From Paragorgia papillata (taxonomy: Eukaryota; Cnidaria; Anthozoa; Scleralcyonacea; Coralliidae), in contig JAWNZC010000122.1 of NCBI GenBank assembly GCA_035771165.1, positions 933,001 to 997,000 of the forward strand: a DNA stretch of 64,000 nt, written 5' to 3'. A program made the translations under genes and the position numbers. The stretch's first letter is position 1. Every line of letters begins with the position of its first letter. Below, in pieces: positions 36,266 to 48,100 of the stretch. The notes beneath the pieces are model-generated. The model did no database searches, was not told the origin of the DNA, and was given only the letters and a program-made list of their open reading frames with translations.

Positions 36266-38615
36266 CTAAAATACGTAGAGCGAACTCTATCAAGTTTCAT
36301 TTCTATTACTATGCATTTTTCACTCTATCTCGTTTATGAATTCGTGATAGCACTGACGTCACACTTTTCGCATGTAGATATGACGTCACTTCTACAAATA
36401 ACAACCCGCTCGTTCTGCTCGCGCGAAAATTAAAAAGGAAATGGCAGAACCACAAAACACGAGTTTTTTAAGAAACTTCTTTAACAGATACTTTAAGAGT
36501 GCAGAAAGTTTAAGTATTTATCACATTTTCACTTTTAATTTAGGATCGAAACGTTGACATTGTAAAACTTTATTCTCCTCCGCACTTTTAACTGTCATTT
36601 TGTGGTTGACGAACAAACATTTTCGTTGTTGTTAGAAGATACACCCACCTACGCATGAAACTTGATAAGAACGTTGTCAACATGGTTGCCAATTATCCAA
36701 TCAAAATTAGCTTTGATTCAAAGTTCTCAATTTCATTGGATAATCGACAATCATGATTACAACGTAATTACCAATTTCTGAACGAAAATCTTAAAGCGTA
36801 TGGGCAACAAAAACAAAAACAAAATTCCAAAAGCAAACCAATGACATGAAAATACAATCTAGCGTGTTATTTAGAGCCAAAGTATTCCAATAAAACAACT
36901 TAATTGCACTTTCAAAGTTGCTAATCTGAATCAGTATCCGCCATCTTGGATACATTTTGATATGCATGTGACGTCACAAGCTGGGTAAAGCGAAAACTTT
37001 AGTTAGCCATACTTTGATATATATATATATATATGTACGCTCCTTCACTTCGGTGTTGTTGAGCACTCTGTGAAGTTGCCGTGGGTACCTATTAGCGATA
37101 ATGCAACGCTCACTACCCTTGTGGAAGTTTGAGCACTCTGGGCCCATGCGCACTTCACGCTATCTGAATGTACTTCACCGATGCTGTCCCACACGCGGTT
37201 GTCACCGACGATCGCATGTGTATAAGTAATTGATGAAATTCATTCAGATTGTTCCAAGCTACACTGATGAGCTGTTGTACAGCGAAACACCGTGTCTGTA
37301 GATTGAACTATGTACGCTCCTTCACTTCGGTGTTGTTGAGCACTCTGTGAAGTTGCCGTGGGTACCTATTAGCGATAATGCAACGCTCACTACCCTTGTG
37401 GAAGTTTGAGCACTCTGGGCCCATGCGCACTTCACGCTATCTGAATGTATTTCACCGATGCTGTCCCACATGCGGTTGTCACCGACGATCGCATGTGTAT
37501 AAGTAATTGATGAAATTCATTCAGATTGTTCCAAGCTACACTGATGAGCTGTTGTACAGCGAAACACCGTGTCTGTAGATTGAACTATATATATATTTAT
37601 AAAATAGGTTGCGTCTTACGCACGCTGTGATTGGTCAATTACCGTGTTTATATCAGGCTATGTAAACACGGTTGTGATGTCACGGCACATTTTTTAGCCT
37701 TATTTCATAAAAGAAATAGAAAATGGATGCCCTGTGTTTATATAACCTGATGCAAACACTCGAGTGAGTTGGGATAATTCGAAAGTACTTATGTAAACCC
37801 TCGCCTACGGCTCGGGTTCACATAAACTTTCGAATTCTCCCAACTCACTCTCGTGTTTGCATCAGGCTATATAAACACGGGCGGCCATTTTCTATTTCTT
37901 AAATATATATATATATAAGTGAGTTATGGTTCACGAAATGTTAGAGAGTGCTCAATACCATATATAGATAGAGCAAAATACAAAGTATAAAGTATAGTTT
38001 TACCTTAAAGTCTTCGCTACCAGAGGTTTCACCCTAAACGGGATCATCAGGCGACTGGAAAATATCGGTTAGTGGGCTGCTTAAATGCGTTAGTTGGGGC
38101 GTGGGTGTGGGCGTCGAAACGTCCGGCGGATTCATTTGGAGCGTGGGTGTGGGCGTCGAAACGTTGCGCGCATTCCTTTGATTGTTTAGGTTGTTGATCC
38201 GAAATCTATTTTTGTGCCGACACGTCGAAACTATTTCTGATCTTTTGTTTAGTAAGAGTTGTTTGTCTGCCTTCATGATGAAAGATGCAATTTATGTTTG
38301 GACGAAAAACTTTTCATCATGAAGGCAGACAAACAACTCTTACTAAACAAAAGATCAGAAATAGTTTCGACGTGTCGGCACAAAAATAGATTTCGGATCA
38401 ACAACCTAAACAATCAAAGGAATGCGCGCAACGTTTCGACGCCCACACCCACGCTCCAAATGAATCCGCCGGACGTTTCGACGCCCACACCCACGCCCCA
38501 ACTAACGCATTTAAGCAGCCCACTAACCGATATTTTCCAGTCGCCTGATGATCCCGTTTAGGGTGAAACCTCTGGTAGCGAAGACTTTAAGGTAAAACTA
38601 TACTTTATACTTTGT

Positions 38616-38657
<42 letters not shown>

Positions 38658-38925
38658 TAGTTTATTATAGTTTATATGAGTAGTTTATTATAGTTTATAG
38701 TTTATTGTAGTTTATTGTAGATTATATGAGTAGTTTATTATAGTTTGAGCACTCTGGGCCCATGCATGCGCACTTCACGCTATCTGAATGTATTTCACCG
38801 ATGCTGTCCCACATGCGGTTGTCACCGACGATCGCATGTGTATAAGTCATTGATGAAATTCATTCAGATTGTTCCAAGCTACACTGATGAGCTGTTGTAC
38901 AGCGAAACACCGTGTCTGTAGATTG

Positions 38926-38960
<35 letters not shown>

Positions 38961-39163
38961 AAGTATAAAGTATAGTTTTACCTTAAAGTCTTCGCTACCA
39001 GAGGTTTCACCCTAAACGGGATCATCAGTCGCCTGATGATCCCGTTTAGGGTGAAACCTCTGGTAGCGAAGACTTTAAGGTAAAACTATACTTTATACTT
39101 TGTATTTTGCTCTATCTATATATGGTATTGAGCACTCTCTAACATTTCGTGAACCATAACTCA

Positions 39164-39197
<34 letters not shown>

Positions 39198-42100
39198 ACA
39201 AATAGATGACATTTTTCCGTGCGTGTGTACTGTAATAACGCACAGATGTCACAGGGTGTAAAGAACAAAAAAGTACGCCACGAGACGCAGTCGAGTGGCG
39301 TGACTGTTGTTCTTTACACGCCGTGACGTCTTCTGTGCTTTATTACAGTACACACGCACGGAAAAATGTCATCTATTTGTTTTATACATCAAATTTTATT
39401 ATTTTAATAAGAAATGTTTGATATTTTTTAATCGTCGAACCGGCAGGGCTATTGAAAAGGAGGTCAAATTTTCAATTCAGGTTTAATTACGTCATAAGTG
39501 ATCTATACAAATAAAGCAATCTGATTGGGCGACAGAAGAAATAAGGCTGTCCTGATTGGCTAATTTTTCAGCTTCCGGTTACGTCACGTATAATTTATGC
39601 AAATCATGATCATCACAAATCGATTGTGATTTACAAAATTGAAAGTTTATTCCAACTTCGTGTCTTCGTCGGCATTTCTAGCCAAAATATTTATCGTTGA
39701 ACAAACAGATTAGTTCTTCTGGAGGAGATCTTGCTGTCCCATGTATATTTGGACGCTTCTTATGCTGCAAATTCAGCTGGGAAAGCATTTATCGTTGGAG
39801 AAGGCCGAGAAGCACGCGTACTAACCAGCGAAATAATATATGTTCTGTGTTTGGAAATCTTGTTGACATTTATGGCTGATATCTCCTGGATTTGTATGGC
39901 TGAACAGTATTTCCATGAAGAGGAATGGAAATTGTATCAGAAAATTTCTGAAGCTATGGAGTAGATAGCGTTGTGCGCCGGAGACGAAGGTATTAAATGA
40001 CCGTATTTATGTCGATAATTTTAATGTCTGTCTCGTCGGACAACGACTTGATGGCCGTGTCTCTCATCACTGAGTGATATGTGTAATCCTCAGACAGTTG
40101 AAATGCACTTTATTTTGTACCAAGTTGCATCTTCAAACGTGTAATTTGATCAAATTTTAATAAAACAAAATTTTTTTGCGACTTCGTTACGTCAGCTGTG
40201 CATGTGTACTTTAATAACGCATAGTTCTTAGCCAATCAGATTGGTTGTTTTTCTTAGGTTGTTGTATATATATATATATATATATGAAAATATTTGAAAC
40301 AAATTTTTTGTAGACGATTTTCATTCTTAATTAAACCACAACACTTTAAAAACATACAATAGAAGTTCAGCTGCCAGAAGAATAAGTTTCATCATGTGAC
40401 GTCAGTTAATTAGGCAAGGTCTTACAACAAGATGGCGAACGGCAAGATTGTCTTGTCGAAATTAGTGATGTTGTTTGGCACAAGAGTTATTTTGTTTACT
40501 TGGATTACCATCGCAAGACAATCAGAAATTAAAAAATGTGTACTTGTAATTTGTGTTGCTCTTACCCTTTAAATATAAAAATCAACTGTAAAATAAATAT
40601 ACCTCAGGCAAAGCTTGTAGCCATAAAAACTGGTGTAGAATGGCGGACTGTGTATGGCAGTTGCTACTCCTTGCTGAGCATTCTCCAAATGCCGTGCATA
40701 ACCAACTATACGCCAAAGGTAAACACCATTGCACATGCGTGCCTCCAACTCCACAATACTATTCTTGTTAACTGTTGTGCCGTGGTCATTTTGCTGTCGT
40801 TCCATGCGATTGCTTTGTTCACGAAGTTTTCTTTCCACTTGCTCCATGCTGGTCTTCAGTCGATTAATAGTCTCTCCATTCTTGGCCACTTGTCGATTCA
40901 TCTCGTCAAGGGAGGATCCAGCTGATGCACCTGCTTCAGTTTTGGATGAAGCTCCTCTGGTTTTCTCTGCCTTTGTCCGGTTTTGATTGTTTGGCAGCCC
41001 GTTGTCAATTGCGGCGACAACAAAAGACAAATGAGCGGCGATGTTGCTCTGGAGATGAGCAGAGACATTTGATCGCAATCCCTAAAATAAGATGAGATAT
41101 CATTAATAATTAAATATACAATGCTAAATAGTTTTATTAAACAGAAAGGTCAAACGTTTTCGATTACATGTCATGATATTCATGAAGAAAACAAAAAGGA
41201 AATCAGTACCATGTCCGTGGTTTTATATCTGATAAAAATCCTCCTAATTCACATAAACTTTGGCTATGATTCCTCTCGGTTTAGACATCACAACGTTGTT
41301 TTTCATAATTACGCCAATAAACTTACCAAATTAGTCGGTTTTGAAGCTAATCAAAACATTCGCAATACGTGTTCCGGTATCTAATCACAAAGACTCTACT
41401 ATTGCCTCGTGTTTTAAATCTGATAAAACACTGCTGCTCATGTTTTAAATATTACAGTATAAACTATTAACAAATAACAGCCAATATCTCCCAGATTTTT
41501 CTTCATAAAAAATACCCTCCTGAGTGTGATGTTATATATCATACACGTACTGATTTCCTTTGTTTTCGGTTCATGAATTATTAATAAGTTGAGAAAGAAA
41601 ATTAAAGGGTATTGCCAATAATCATTTGAAAGAACTCGTCAAATGGTATACGAAGACCTTTTACAATTTTTCCGTATCTGTTTTGGTTTGGGAAATATTT
41701 GGACCAAAGACAGCCTGCTGTCCGCCATGGAATTATTTTCGGTATGCATGTGACATCATAACCAGGGTAAAGTGAAATTTTTATCTTGCCAACCTTATGA
41801 CATTATGAGCTAGAAACTCGATTTTGTTGCGCTATTTCCATTTTAAATTGACCCACAACATTTAAAAAGCCTTCCGTGGAAATTTGGTCACCCACGGAGT
41901 AGTTTCATCAGGTTTTCCCTGGTTGTGACGTCACCAATTTCCTAGTTAATTATAATTAGACCCAATATTACAACAAGATGGCGGACAGCACGCTGTCTTT
42001 GGTCGAAATATTTCCAAAACCAAAACAGATACGGAAAAATTGTAAAAGGTCTTCTTATACCATTTGACGAGTTCTTTCAAATGAGACAAACTTAATTTTT

Positions 42101-45100
42101 ATTGCCAATACCCTTTAAAGGTGAAAATAAATACACCATACCATCCACTTGCAACCATAATTCGTGAATTCACAATCAGCGTGAGCTTTGGGACACTCTT
42201 CATAATGGCCTCGCAACTAAATGTACGAATCACAAAAGAAAATCAATAAGGTTTAAACCAACTGTGTTTTAATTAATATCGCATACTAGAAGGACTGTTT
42301 AACTCGGTATCCCAAGAAACTCTTCACCTTTTCACGAAGCATCTTTTTATTGCATTGCTCGCAATTCACTTGTACCTTCTGACATCTTTGTAAATGAGCC
42401 TTTCAAAAAAAATAACATCATTTTATTAGTATAGGTAATAGCATGGCTTCGAGTGCAATTTGGAAAAAACATGCACGAGTGAGTTTTTCAAAGACTATCA
42501 AAATTGCACGAGTCCGAAGGACGAGTGCTATTTTAGGTCTTTGAAAAACTCACGAGTGCGTGTTTTTCCAAAATTGCACTCGAAACCATGCTATTACTTA
42601 TTAATAATATACATGAAATGTTAGACAAATGTTCTTCCGGCTACAAAGTTTACATACCACACATATTGCTCCATTTCTCGAAGCATAAATGGTTAAAAAC
42701 TGCTTCGCTTTGTTCACTAAATACGTAAAACGTTTTACTCATAGCATCTAACCTCCTCTAGTCTTCCTGCAGAGTCGTTCACATGAGACAGAGATAACTC
42801 GGGGGATAGGGATAACTCGGTGGGAGCGATAGGGTAACCCTAGCCCCCGAGTTATCCCTACCTCCATGTGAACGCTTTCACCCGAGTTATCTCGGGGGGC
42901 AGGGTCAACTTAGGCATTTATGCTGTTGCTCTGGATAACTCGGGATGAAGCGTTCACATGAAGCTAGGGTTATCTCGGGGGCAAGGGACAACTCGGTAGT
43001 TGCGTTTTATCATGTGAAATAGGGTTAACTTTGACCCTAGCCCCCGAGTTATCCCTACCCCCCGAGATAACCCGGTCTCGTGTGAACAGCCCCTTAGGGG
43101 CTGTTTATATGGAGGCGAGTTACTCGGTCAGCAGAGTTACCCGGTTTCCCGGGATAAACTTTACGTTCTGTTTATATGGAAGTGAGTTACCTGGCAAGTT
43201 GTAATATTTGAGATGATTCTCATCAAGGAAAGTGACATGAAGTAACGAATATAGAAAATTCATCCCGCTATGCCGACTTACCCGGGTAAAAGTATTTATA
43301 TGGGGAAATGTTTATCCCGCTTTGCCGAGATCCCGGCTGCCAGTGCCGAGTTCTCGCCAAGGCGAGTTACACGTCTGTCTCATATAAACACTGCGGTGGG
43401 AAAAACAGTGTTTGTTCTACCGACCGGGAACTCGCCATGTGCCGAGTTACTCGGCTGACCGGGTAACTCGCCTCCATATAAACAGGCCCTAGACTTAAAA
43501 TGATCCTGAATGATCCCTTTTTACAAATGAAACCTTTATAACGATATGCCATGAAGTGTTGTATCGGCGGTGTAATGGCAAACAGGAGTAAATATCATGC
43601 AAAATAACCTAAAATCTGAATAGCTGACTTAAAAACGATCTTGATGATGTCTTATGGTCTTATGTTGTGGTATAATTCTGTTTTAATTTGTAAATTTCCA
43701 AAATAAGGGCGCACCATGGGCGTCGGTCACAATGGTTAATATTAAGAAATCAATATAATATTCGCGTTTTATTGTATTGCTTTAATTTTTTCAATTTGAA
43801 TTTGTGAAATGTTGCTTTTCATTTTACTTCTACAAAGTTTGTTGGTAAAGTCATTTATTGTTTAAATATTTAACATTTAGTTATAGATTATAATATTTTT
43901 AATAATTAGCATAATTTGAAAAACAGACTGTCCGACATGAGCCGAAACCCCCAAATTTGAATAGTAGAGGTAAAGACAATTCAAATGATATATTGTGGTA
44001 TTATCTTCGTGGTATAATTCCATGTTTAATAATTTGGAAATTGGTGTAACGACTTGCTGCGATTGGATTTTGAACTGGACAGGAATGGGTTAAAATCCTA
44101 TCAGCAGGACGTTTTACAACAATGTTTCTTTAAAGGATAGTATCTTACTTTGTAGATCCTGTATTGAACCTCAGTTTTACAGTGAGCACATGTTGTAATT
44201 CGTTTGGGGCATTCCTTCTTGTGAGTATAAAGCGCCTTTCGTTCAATATTTTGACCGCAAGCTTTCGGACATGGTAACTCAACAAATTCACAGATTTCAA
44301 GATGATCCTGGAAAAGAAAAGAAAAATGAAGTTCTTTAAAACAAGAGATTCACCAAACAGAAAACGCAATCTAAGGCCCGGTTCAAACGTCGAACTTCAC
44401 ATGAACCGATCCTAATTCCAACAATTAAGTTCATGTAAAGATCGACGTCTGAATCAGTCTGTTTCGACTGTTTTGATTAAGACCGATCCAAGGATAAAGT
44501 TCGACATCGCTTGTCGGGAATTTCGACTTTGGATCGAGTTCGATTCAAACGTCGAACTTCACATGAACTAAACGTACTGCATTTTATCGCTCAAGTCACT
44601 CGCGTGTCCCCGTTATCCCTTTTCATAATTATTATAATATATTTCCTTCCCATAATACCTGAAGAGAACAATATAGCAAGCTATTATACAAGTATAATCG
44701 GCCAAGCTATTATACAAGTATAATGTTACCTAATCCGCCGCTTTAAAAAACTCAAGTTTGACTTGTTATATTATGAAGGACGTTGATAGTCTAGTGGATA
44801 GCACAGTCCGTAAAGTGTTGAAGTGGCTGAGATCGATGTCGCCGCATCCCCAGTTTTTCGTTTTGTCCTATGCTCGTTCATGTGTTTTTATTTAGTGCGT
44901 TTTGGTTTTCTTCCGGCTTTTTTCTTGTTATTTAGTAATTTTGTAAGGTCCTGAGCTTACCAAGGCGATGTTTTCGTGTAATTCTTGCCATTTCTAGGCT
45001 TTTCTGTTGCGTAAAACTGCCGCTCCTCTGCGCTAAAATATATATTGCGCATTTTGTAGGGCGTTGAAGCCTGGGCGCAAGTTGAGGGGCCCATAGGGAT

Positions 45101-48100
45101 AATTTTGAAACTACCGTATACCACCGTACAGCCCGGCTGGTAGCCGAGCAATCGGCGGGATTTTTGACGGCTGGTAGCCGGGGAAAAGTGTGCGAATCGG
45201 GCCAAGAGCTTTACGCTTTCTGTCCGCCATTATTAAGGACTACTGATCATTACGTTTATCTTTTCAGAAACCACTTAATTAAGTTCGACGTTTGAATCTG
45301 GGCTCCTCAGGACAAGTCACGTGACCTTTCACTTCTTGAGGGTGTTCAGAGACGAGCCACGAAATTCATACTCCAAGATTATGAATCATCTTACACTGAC
45401 CGTCTCAAAAAGCTTAACTTATTACCTATATCATATTGGCTTGAAATTAAGGATCTTCTCTTCTTTTTTAAGTGTAAACAAGGTCTCTACGATCTAGATA
45501 TCTCCTGTTTTGTTACTTTTTCTTCTATCCGCTCGTCTCGCACTCGTTCAAGTCAAAACAACTTGCTTCAAGTCAATCCTTGTAGGACTTCTCTATTTAG
45601 AAATTCTTTTTTCAACAGAATTGTCTTTCTCTGGAACAATCTCTCTCCGATAGTTCGTAATAGTACTTCTGTTTCCATTTTTAAACATGAACTTTATATT
45701 CACTACTCTTCTAAGTTAGACTCCAATTTCGATGTTAATAGACTGCGCACCTGGAAAAGTTTCTGTTCTAAATGTCGCTCTTTCAATCCAAGTTGTTGCT
45801 CTTAAATCTTTATTCTTATGTAATTTGTGTATTAGTTTGTTGGGGGTTTTTTATCGTGTGTTTACTTATCGTTTATTATGTAATTTTTTTGTTGGGTTGG
45901 TCTTCACATGGGACTCGTGTCCTGCTGATCATTCCTTCAATCATGTTCAAGTATTGCACGCTTTATTTCCTGTATATTTGCATTCTTTCATGGTTGTAAA
46001 GTTAATAAATAAATAATGAATCAAGTTAGATTTAGGTCGACCTAAATAGTAAATAAGATCGGTTCATATGAAGTTCGACGTTTGAACCGGGCCTTATAGA
46101 GTGCTGCGTAGGCAGTGCCCAGGTGACAATCTTACCCAAGATCTTACAAGATCTTAATAAGATCTTGATAAGATCTTGTAAGATCTTACATAAGATCTTG
46201 CAAGATCTTTGCAAGAAATTGCAAGATCATGCAAGATCTTGCAAGATCTTATCAAGATCTTGTCAAGATCTGATCAAGAACTTGCAAAATCATTACACGT
46301 GATATACACGTGTTATAAGCCCTTGCGAGTTGAAAAGCACACAAAACTAACAAGATGCTGTCATACCTTTCAATATCTTAATTACAAGATCTTGCATAAT
46401 CTTATAAGATCTTGTAAGACCTTACAAGATCTTGCATAATCTTATAAGATATTGAAAGATCTTACAAGATCTTGCATAATCTTACAAGATCTTGCAAGAT
46501 CTCACAAGATCTTACATAATCTTACAAGATCTGACAAGATTTTGCAAGATCTTGCCTAATCTTACAAGATCTTGTGAGATGTCTTCAAGTATTAGAAGAT
46601 CTAAGGAAATAAGAATGATATCAGATTTAAGAATGATATCAGCTTGCAAGATTTATGTGAAGATCTTGCATTATTTCAGGTAAAATAAGTTACTTTGTGT
46701 TTATGAGTTATCATTTGCTTTCCAATATACATGTAAATATATAATTTTTGTAATTCAAATTAAGCAAACAAGAACTACCACATTAGTGTAAAGTTGTTTA
46801 ATAAAGAATTTTTACAATTTTCAGTTTTAATTAATAATAAGTTTTGTTTTGTTCAATGTATTAATTTTCATTTTCCTTATTTTCCTAATTTGTTTTTGGT
46901 TTTGCATCCATTCGCCGCTTGGCATCTCGGCGCTTTTGGTTGCATGCATCAATGGCCATCAATGATTTGCTGGTGAGACTTGTTGAGTTTGTCACCATAC
47001 TTGATACGAAGAACATCTACCAAATGAATGCAGAAAGAACAATATCTATTAGATAAATAAATTAAGAAACTTTTACTTTGTTTCACACTAAGTTATTATT
47101 GTTATTATTATTATTGTCAAGATTTTTCAGCACTTTTTCTAGCCTTTTTTCTTCTATACTCGGACTTGATCATTGTCATTAGATTCATTGCCGTCTGATT
47201 CTTCATCGGAAGATTCTACTTTAAGCCTTTTATATATTGAAAAAAAAAAGCTTCTTGAAAATATAGAAATAGTTCGTGGATACGTCTATCAACTTATCTG
47301 TCTAAATTTTAGTTGTTGGTGTTTATAAAACGTTTTTAGCAAAGATCAAACTTTCCGAGTGAACTGGAGAAAAATAAAAAAACTATATATTAATTAAAGT
47401 TTTTATTATACCCAGCTATCTATACATTTGGTCAGTTCACCTTATGGTTCACTCTAGAAAAACGTTACATATACTCTGTTTGTCAGTGTGTTTTTTCATT
47501 GCAGCATATTGCCACCTTTCAGTCCTATGACCTAAAGGGCCGGACACTTTGAATTACGTGGCAAACAAGACGCAATAGTTAGCAATGAGATTAAAATTCT
47601 CACTCTGTCATCAACTGTTAATAAACTGATCTCACAGCGAAAGCACACCATGTCATGGTTTAGCCCAAACGACGTCCAAAATATCTACGTTTTAGAAACA
47701 ATTTATTTGCTAATAAAACGAAAAAAATCGCTGTCGTCTAGCGTTCTTTGTGTTCTAAGCGATAAATTATCCTCAGTTAAGTCATTAATTTGTGCGGGGC
47801 GCCACGGCGCAATTCCTCTCCACGCGACATAAAAAACTATACTTAAATAATACTAGACAAGACGTTTTCTGATCAAAAGGAAATTAAATCTTTGATTCTT
47901 TCTATATATATACAAGCGGAAAACTAAAAGCAGTGTAAAGTGTCAAAAACAAAGAAGCGGAACACTGATTAAAGTGACTAATAAAAGTGACTAAAACCAA
48001 TTATAAATAGATTTTAAAATGTCAGAATAAACGCCTATAGGGATATATAAAATATTTAACTTCTTAATAATGTCACGATATTGGTACTTCAACGATATAA

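Larger units (their letters stand above)
37035..37588 (+). repeat. Tandem repeat, two 277-bp units each with a hammerhead ribozyme
   Basis: GTACGCTCCTTCACTTCGGT starts unit 1 at 37035 and unit 2 at 37312, a period of 277 bp. The units differ at a few positions (for example ACACGCGG versus ACATGCGG). A third, partial unit lies at 38744-38930. Each unit ends with the hammerhead. It lies in TRAF intron 7, antisense to the gene. The layout matches hammerhead satellites/retrozymes and Penelope terminal repeats. Confidence 0.9.
37916..39172. repeat. Large compound palindrome with hammerhead-like motifs
   Basis: The outer arms 37916-38000 and about 39088-39172 are inverted (AGTGAGTTATGGTTCACGAA and mirror). 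The inner arms 37977-38274 and 38316-38613 are near-identical inverted copies separated by about 40 bp. Each inner arm contains an 80-codon ORF and a hammerhead-like motif at its end. Hammerhead copy 3 lies between the outer arms. (TA)n tracts border the pieces. Confidence 0.8.

Noticed and set aside
39697..39964. [23 protein letters not shown]
   Set aside because: Single small ORF between repeats in a TRAF intron, no recognised family or splice context.
46135..46600. CRISPR-like array of AAGATCTT repeats
   Set aside because: Repeats are palindromic, of uneven spacing, lack uniform spacers and lie in a eukaryotic transposon end.
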